Part shown: positions 59,374-64,000 of the stretch, in pieces
Position numbering within the stretch: position 1 is the stretch's first letter
How the letters are laid out: each line of letters opens with the position of its first letter
Source: Culex pipiens pallens
Taxonomy: Eukaryota > Arthropoda > Insecta > Diptera > Culicidae
Direction: 5' to 3'
DNA: 64,000 nt
Assembly: GCF_016801865.2 (NCBI RefSeq)
Contig: NC_068939.1
Location: 41,702,747 to 41,766,746, forward strand
The notes under the pieces: generated by a model
Told to the model about the DNA's origin: nothing
Database searches by the model: none
Seen by the model: the letters and a program-made list of their open reading frames with translations, nothing else
Position numbers and translations under genes: made by a program

Positions 59374-60712
59374 AACAGTTACAGATTTTCTAATTGATTT
59401 TCCGACGACGCAATTCCGGGTTGGTACGAAATTCCAACGAAAAATCTATTCTATCGATACAAATACCCCCAAAACGGTGTTATACCCACTCCAAAATATT
59501 TATTTAGCAATTCTATGGTAATATATTGACATTTAGTTGAAATAAAAGTTTGCAAATAAACCCTCTACAACCTAACCCCGCCTTTAGACGGGCTTCGATC
59601 TAAAAAATCGCCAAAAATCAATTTTCCAACCGATTTTTGATCTTTAAAAAGCATTGGAAAGAAGAACTCTTCAAATTTTAGAAAATTTCAGGGTTGGAAG
59701 TTAAACTTGTTTTATGTGACTTTGCCAATGTTTTTAAAAATTTCATTTTTTTAGGGGTCAACTTTGGCAGTGTTTTTTACTAACATTTCCTATATTTTCA
59801 ATAAAAAGAAGTATGCAGTAATTTTTTTAGTGTCCCAGACTATGCCTCTACGCATTTTTTGCAATTTAAATGATGATGGTGCGATTCTATAGCAGAAAAT
59901 GTGCAAAACATGCAAAAAATTGAAAAAGTGACTGTAAAAACATGAAAAAATTAGATAGGCGAAATATAATTATATTAGGTGGTAGAGTAGGCCAAATACT
60001 ACCAAATACAAACATAAACTAAATAAGATAAATGCAAATTAAAATACTATAAATGAAACAAGAAAAACATAATACAAGAAAAGTAAAGTTTTGCGTAGAA
60101 CAAAAGCTGCTCAAAATGACCTCCTGAACACGGGAAAAATAAATATTTTCGAAAAAAAAATTGTGCAGTAGAGGGTTAAGTTTAGATATGTTTTATATAG
60201 AATTTCCAGAGTAATATAAACTTTTATACTAAGTAGTTAGTAAAATTTATATTCAATCCAAATTATTTTTTTAATCAGTCAAGGATGCCTATTTGGAGTT
60301 GGGAGACTGGATTTATGGTGATTTGTCAACAAATAACATTATTTATGTTAATTTTTCGAAAGGTGCTTTTTTTGCACCTTTTTTATTTTCGTAATAGTAT
60401 TTGTTATATAACTTTTTATAGAAATCATCTTTTCATGAGCTTTTTGTAGCTTCTTATAGTAGTTTTTTGTAGTTTCTGAACAAAACGAAGTACTAGGTTC
60501 CTGTCAAACTTTAATTTTTTTACATGTTTCATCACAAAATGTGCTTAGTGACCAAGGGGTGTAAATACTTTTTTTACATACTGTAACTGTGATAAACGAT
60601 AGATTTGTATTTTTTTGGAACTTAAATGTGTTTCCCGAATTTCCTATATTCAGTGATGTAATTTTTCACCCCGATTTTTTTCTTTTTAAAATTACGCGTT
60701 TTTGTCACTTTG
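59374..60712. other. AT-rich spacer with a family G-related fragment
   Basis: 59740-59855 (GGGGTCAACTTTGGCAGTGT and GTCCCAGACTATGCCTC) is the inverse counterpart of 19215-19310, just outside the family G end. Otherwise no feature supported. Confidence 0.45.
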
Positions 60713-60890
60713 TAAACAGTGAAAAATGTGTTAATTTGGATGGTGTAAAATTGGAAGCTTTAATATGACAACTCTTATGGTGTAATATTACCTAAATTTA
60801 GATGGAAAAAGTGGGATTATAACGGAAAAATGAAGGTAAAAGTAATAGTAAATTTTAAAGGGTCCATGAATACCAAAATTTGGTAATGAT
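60713..60890. mobile_element. Family C-like MITE, diverged
   Basis: ACAGTGAAAAATGTGTTAATTTGG (first 20 bases are ACAGTGAAAAATGTGTTAAT) and GGTGTAATATTACC recall the family C copies. The right end is decayed, so the boundary is approximate. Confidence 0.45.
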
Positions 60891-62047
60891 ACCAGAGAAA
60901 GATATTATTACGCATTTCCCTTGTTATTTACCCATGCTCGGGTGATCAGCCTGTACGAGGTTTGATTTAACAAAAATGTTTTGAATTTTCTCAGTTCCAC
61001 AAAAGTCTTTTGCTGTTATGAAAATAATTCTTTGCGTTTAGCGTTGATTAAATAAAAATATTGTTTTTAAATTCTATCAAACGTCTTGTTGATTCAAGTA
61101 CGCTCTATTTTTCTGCGATCAATTTGACCATTTTTCATATTGATTTAAAAAAATCTTCTCCTTTTAGCAATGCACGATTAACAACACATTCAAAGGGTCA
61201 TTTTTGAGCAACTTCACTGAACTTTTTTCCGAGAAAAAATAAAACTTCTAAAAACTGGTCAAAGGCGGTAACAATCATCACTTTTCCAAAAACGCTTTTC
61301 AAAGAATACAGAAAACCCGTGAAGAATACATGCATACCCTTTACGACAATTTAGTATTTTGTTTTTTTTTTTTTTCTAAAATGTAACCCAGTAATGTTAA
61401 AAAACACATTATTATCAATTGACAAAATTTGCTTCAGAAATAAAGTTGGCTTCTCTGGGTAATTGCAAATTCAGAAAATAAAATTACCTTCACAGTAAAC
61501 AGAAACCATGGTTATATTTAGGCTTAGTGATTTTTCACGCTCGAAAATTGCAAATTTCACGGGGACCTAAATTAAAAAACATAAAATTTCACGCAAATTC
61601 CACGGAACGTGAAAAATGTTAAAATAAATCTGAAAATCTTATGTTTGAATCACAGAAACTGCTTTTTAGGCTTCATTACATATTTTTTAAATAAACTAAA
61701 TACAATTTCAATAAATTTGAACCTGCCACAAAAAAAAAATCTCCTAATTTTCCAAAAATATTCCATCTGGTTTTAGGATGGGCTCTACATATATTTTGAA
61801 ACAAAATGTAGGGCATGCGTATTCTCATTTATTGAACTGCTTTTTTAATATTTGACTAATAAAGCTAAAACGTTTTCGCTGATTTGCTTCATTTTATTGA
61901 CTTTCATATCAAAGCAAGATTTAACAATCAGTCCATTTCTTGCGACATTTGGCACATTCAAAATAATATTGAAGGTTTCATCTCTCTATTCAAATTTAAA
62001 TTTTAAATCAATATGCAAAAATAATATATTTGTAACGAAATCGTCAG
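60891..62047. other. AT-rich spacer
   Basis: No gene or repeat structure supported. A TTCACG-rich stretch near 61535-61615 is unexplained. Confidence 0.4.
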
Positions 62048-64000
62048 TCTGTGTGGATCAATCGGACCGTAACTGGACTCACAATCCATAGGAGCAGTTC
62101 TCTACGGAATCGGTCTTTTTTCTTTAATTTTAATTTTTGTATTTTTTAATCCGGCTGAAACTTTTTTGGTGCCTTCGGTATGCCCAAAGAAGCCATTTTG
62201 CATCATTAGTTTGTCCATATAATTTTCCATACAAATTTGGCAGCTGTTCATACAAAAATGATATGTGAAAATTCAAAAATCTGTATCTTTTGAAGGAATT
62301 TTTTGATCGAGTTGGTGTCTTCGACAAAGTTGTAGGTATGGATATGGACTACACTGAAAAAAATGCTACACGGTAAAACAAATTTTGGTGATTTTTTATT
62401 TAACTTTTTGTCACTAAAACTTGATTTGCAAAAAAACACTATTTTTATTTTTTTTTTATTTTTTGATATGTTTTAGAGGACATAAAATGCCAACTTTTCA
62501 GAAATTTCCAGAATGGGCAAAAAATCTTTGACCGAGTTATGATTTTTTGAATTAATACTGATTTTTTCAAAAAATCGAAATATCGGTCGCAAATTTTTTT
62601 CAACTTAATTTTTCGATATAAAATCGAATTTGCAATCAAAAAGTACTTTAGTGAATTTTTGATAAAGTGCACCAAAGGCACCAAAAAAGTTTTCAAGATA
62701 TAGCCATTTTTAGGTAACTTTTTTGAAAATTGTCGCAGTTTTTCATTTTTTATAATTAGTGCCCATGTTTGCCCACCTTTGAAATAAATATTTTTGAAAA
62801 GCTGAGAAAATTCTCTATATTTTGCTTTATTGAACTTTGTTGATGCGACCCAAAGTTGCTGAGATATTGCTATGCAAAGGCTAAAAAACAGGAAAATTGA
62901 TGTTTTCTAAGTCTCACCCAAACAACCCAACATTTTCTAATGTCGATATCTCAGCAACTATAGGTCCGATTTACAATGTTAAAACATGAAACATTCGTGA
63001 AATTTTCCGATCTTTTCGAAAAAAATATTTTCAAAAATTTAAAATCAAGACTAACATTTCAAATGGGCGTAATATTGAATGTTTGGCCCGTTTAAAATGT
63101 TAGTCTTGATTTTAAATTTTTGAAAATATTTTTTCGAAAAGATCGGAAAATTTCACGAATGTTGTTTGGGTGAGACTTAGAAAACATCAATTTTCCTGTT
63201 TTTTAGTCTTTGCATAGCAATATCTCAGCAACTATGGGTCGCATCAACAAAGTTCAATAAAGCAAAATATAGAGAATTTTCTCAGCTTTTCAAAAATATG
63301 TTTTTTAAAGGTGGGCAAACATGGGCACTAATTTTAAAAAATGAAAAACTGCGACTATTTTCAAAAAAGCTACCTAAAAATGGCTATAACTTGAAAACGG
63401 TGCACTTTATCAAAAATTCACCAAAGTACTTTTTGATTGCAAATTCGATTTTACATCGAAAAATGAAGTTGAAAAATTTTTGCGACCGATATTTTGATTT
63501 TTTGAAAAAAAATCAGTATTGATTCAAAAAATCATAACTCGGTCAAAGATTTTTTGCCCATTCTCGAAATTTCTGAAAAGTTGGCATTTTATGTCCTCTA
63601 AAACATATCAAAAAATAAAAAAAAAATTAAAAATAGTGTTTTTTTCGAAAATCAAGTTTTAGTGACAAAAAGTTAAATAAAAAATCACCAAAATTTTTTT
63701 TACTGTGTATCATTTTTTTTCAGTGTAGTCCATATCCATACCTACAACTTTGTCGAAGACACCAACTCGATCAAAAAATTCCTTCAAAAGATACAGATTT
63801 TTGAATTTTCACATATCATTTTTGTATTGACAGCTGCCAAATTTGTATGGAAAATTATATGGACAAACTAATGATGCAAAATGGCTTCTTTGGGCATACC
63901 GAAGGCACCAAAAAAGTTTCAGCCGGATTAAAAAATACAAAAAAAAAATCGAATGACCGAAAACTCAGAGAATTGCTCAGAGGTCGCCGGTTCTAATCTC
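62048..64000 (+). other. tRNA-like sequence split by a family A element
   Basis: 62048-62091 holds a box A-like TGGATCAATCGG and an anticodon-arm-like TGGA-CTCACAA-TCCA. 63979-64000 holds a variable-loop and box B-like GGTTCTAATCTC. Joined across the A6 element they form one tRNA-like body, probably a SINE head. The window ends before its tail, so the class cannot be fixed. Confidence 0.55.
62092..63978. mobile_element. Family A foldback element, near-complete palindrome A6
   Basis: 1887 bp. The left arm (62092-63060) and right arm (63085-63978) are inverted copies along almost their whole length, meeting at a small central hairpin (GGGC-GTAATATTGAATGTTTG-GCCC). The right end is AGAGAATTGCTC; the left end GAGCAGTTCTCT is slightly changed. 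AG occurs on both outer sides, a possible 2-bp duplication. No coding capacity, so mobilised in trans if at all. Confidence 0.88.

Overview
This window looks like nuclear DNA of a culicine mosquito, most likely Culex. The basis is the repeat content: a dimeric tRNA-derived SINE matching the described layout of Culex pipiens Twin (19480-19688), a second tRNA-derived SINE (4891-5079 and 46670-46884), a Penelope-like element fragment with a GIY-YIG endonuclease (6584-7081), and many AT-rich foldback and MITE-type DNA elements with TA or 8-bp target duplications. Host, strain and chromosome cannot be read from the sequence. I found no open frame or exon chain that I can assign to a host protein. 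The only recognisable protein-coding sequence is the Penelope-like remnant. The window is therefore intergenic, or lies inside very large introns.

Layout. 0.4-3 kb: a long foldback element (family A) broken by a nested hAT-type foldback with an 8-bp target duplication. 4.9-5.8 kb: a SINE with a 14-bp target duplication, abutting a 22-bp minisatellite. 6.4-7.1 kb: Penelope-like remnant. 9.3-11.3 kb: nine exact-length 164-bp tandem monomers with higher-order structure. 14.1-14.6 kb: about 72 uninterrupted copies of a heptamer. 15-21.3 kb: MITEs, a Russian-doll foldback (family B inside family G), the Twin-like SINE, two further MITEs and a family B copy interrupted by a small MITE. 23-26.7 kb: a family A half-element, diverged 164-bp-type monomers carrying a MITE, and a 1.15-kb foldback (family E). 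30.4-31.3 kb: a degenerate tandem array with a period near 125 bp. 34.7-35.9 kb: pogo/Tigger-like non-autonomous elements, one interrupted by an 8-bp-TSD element. 37.3-43 kb: family A, B, F and Tigger-like copies. 46.7-48.2 kb: the second SINE, monomer fragments and foldback H. 49.3-59.4 kb: a head-to-tail duplication of about 5 kb. 62.1-64 kb: a nearly complete palindromic family A element that appears to split a tRNA-like sequence. Single-copy-looking islands of higher GC lie between these blocks.

No genes act together here in an operon or pathway sense. The biology on view is layered transposition, tandem expansion and segmental duplication. Several foldbacks have near-identical arms of 130-950 bp, and if transcribed they would form long hairpin RNAs. 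Boundaries were read by eye, and family names (A-H) are local labels, not database names.
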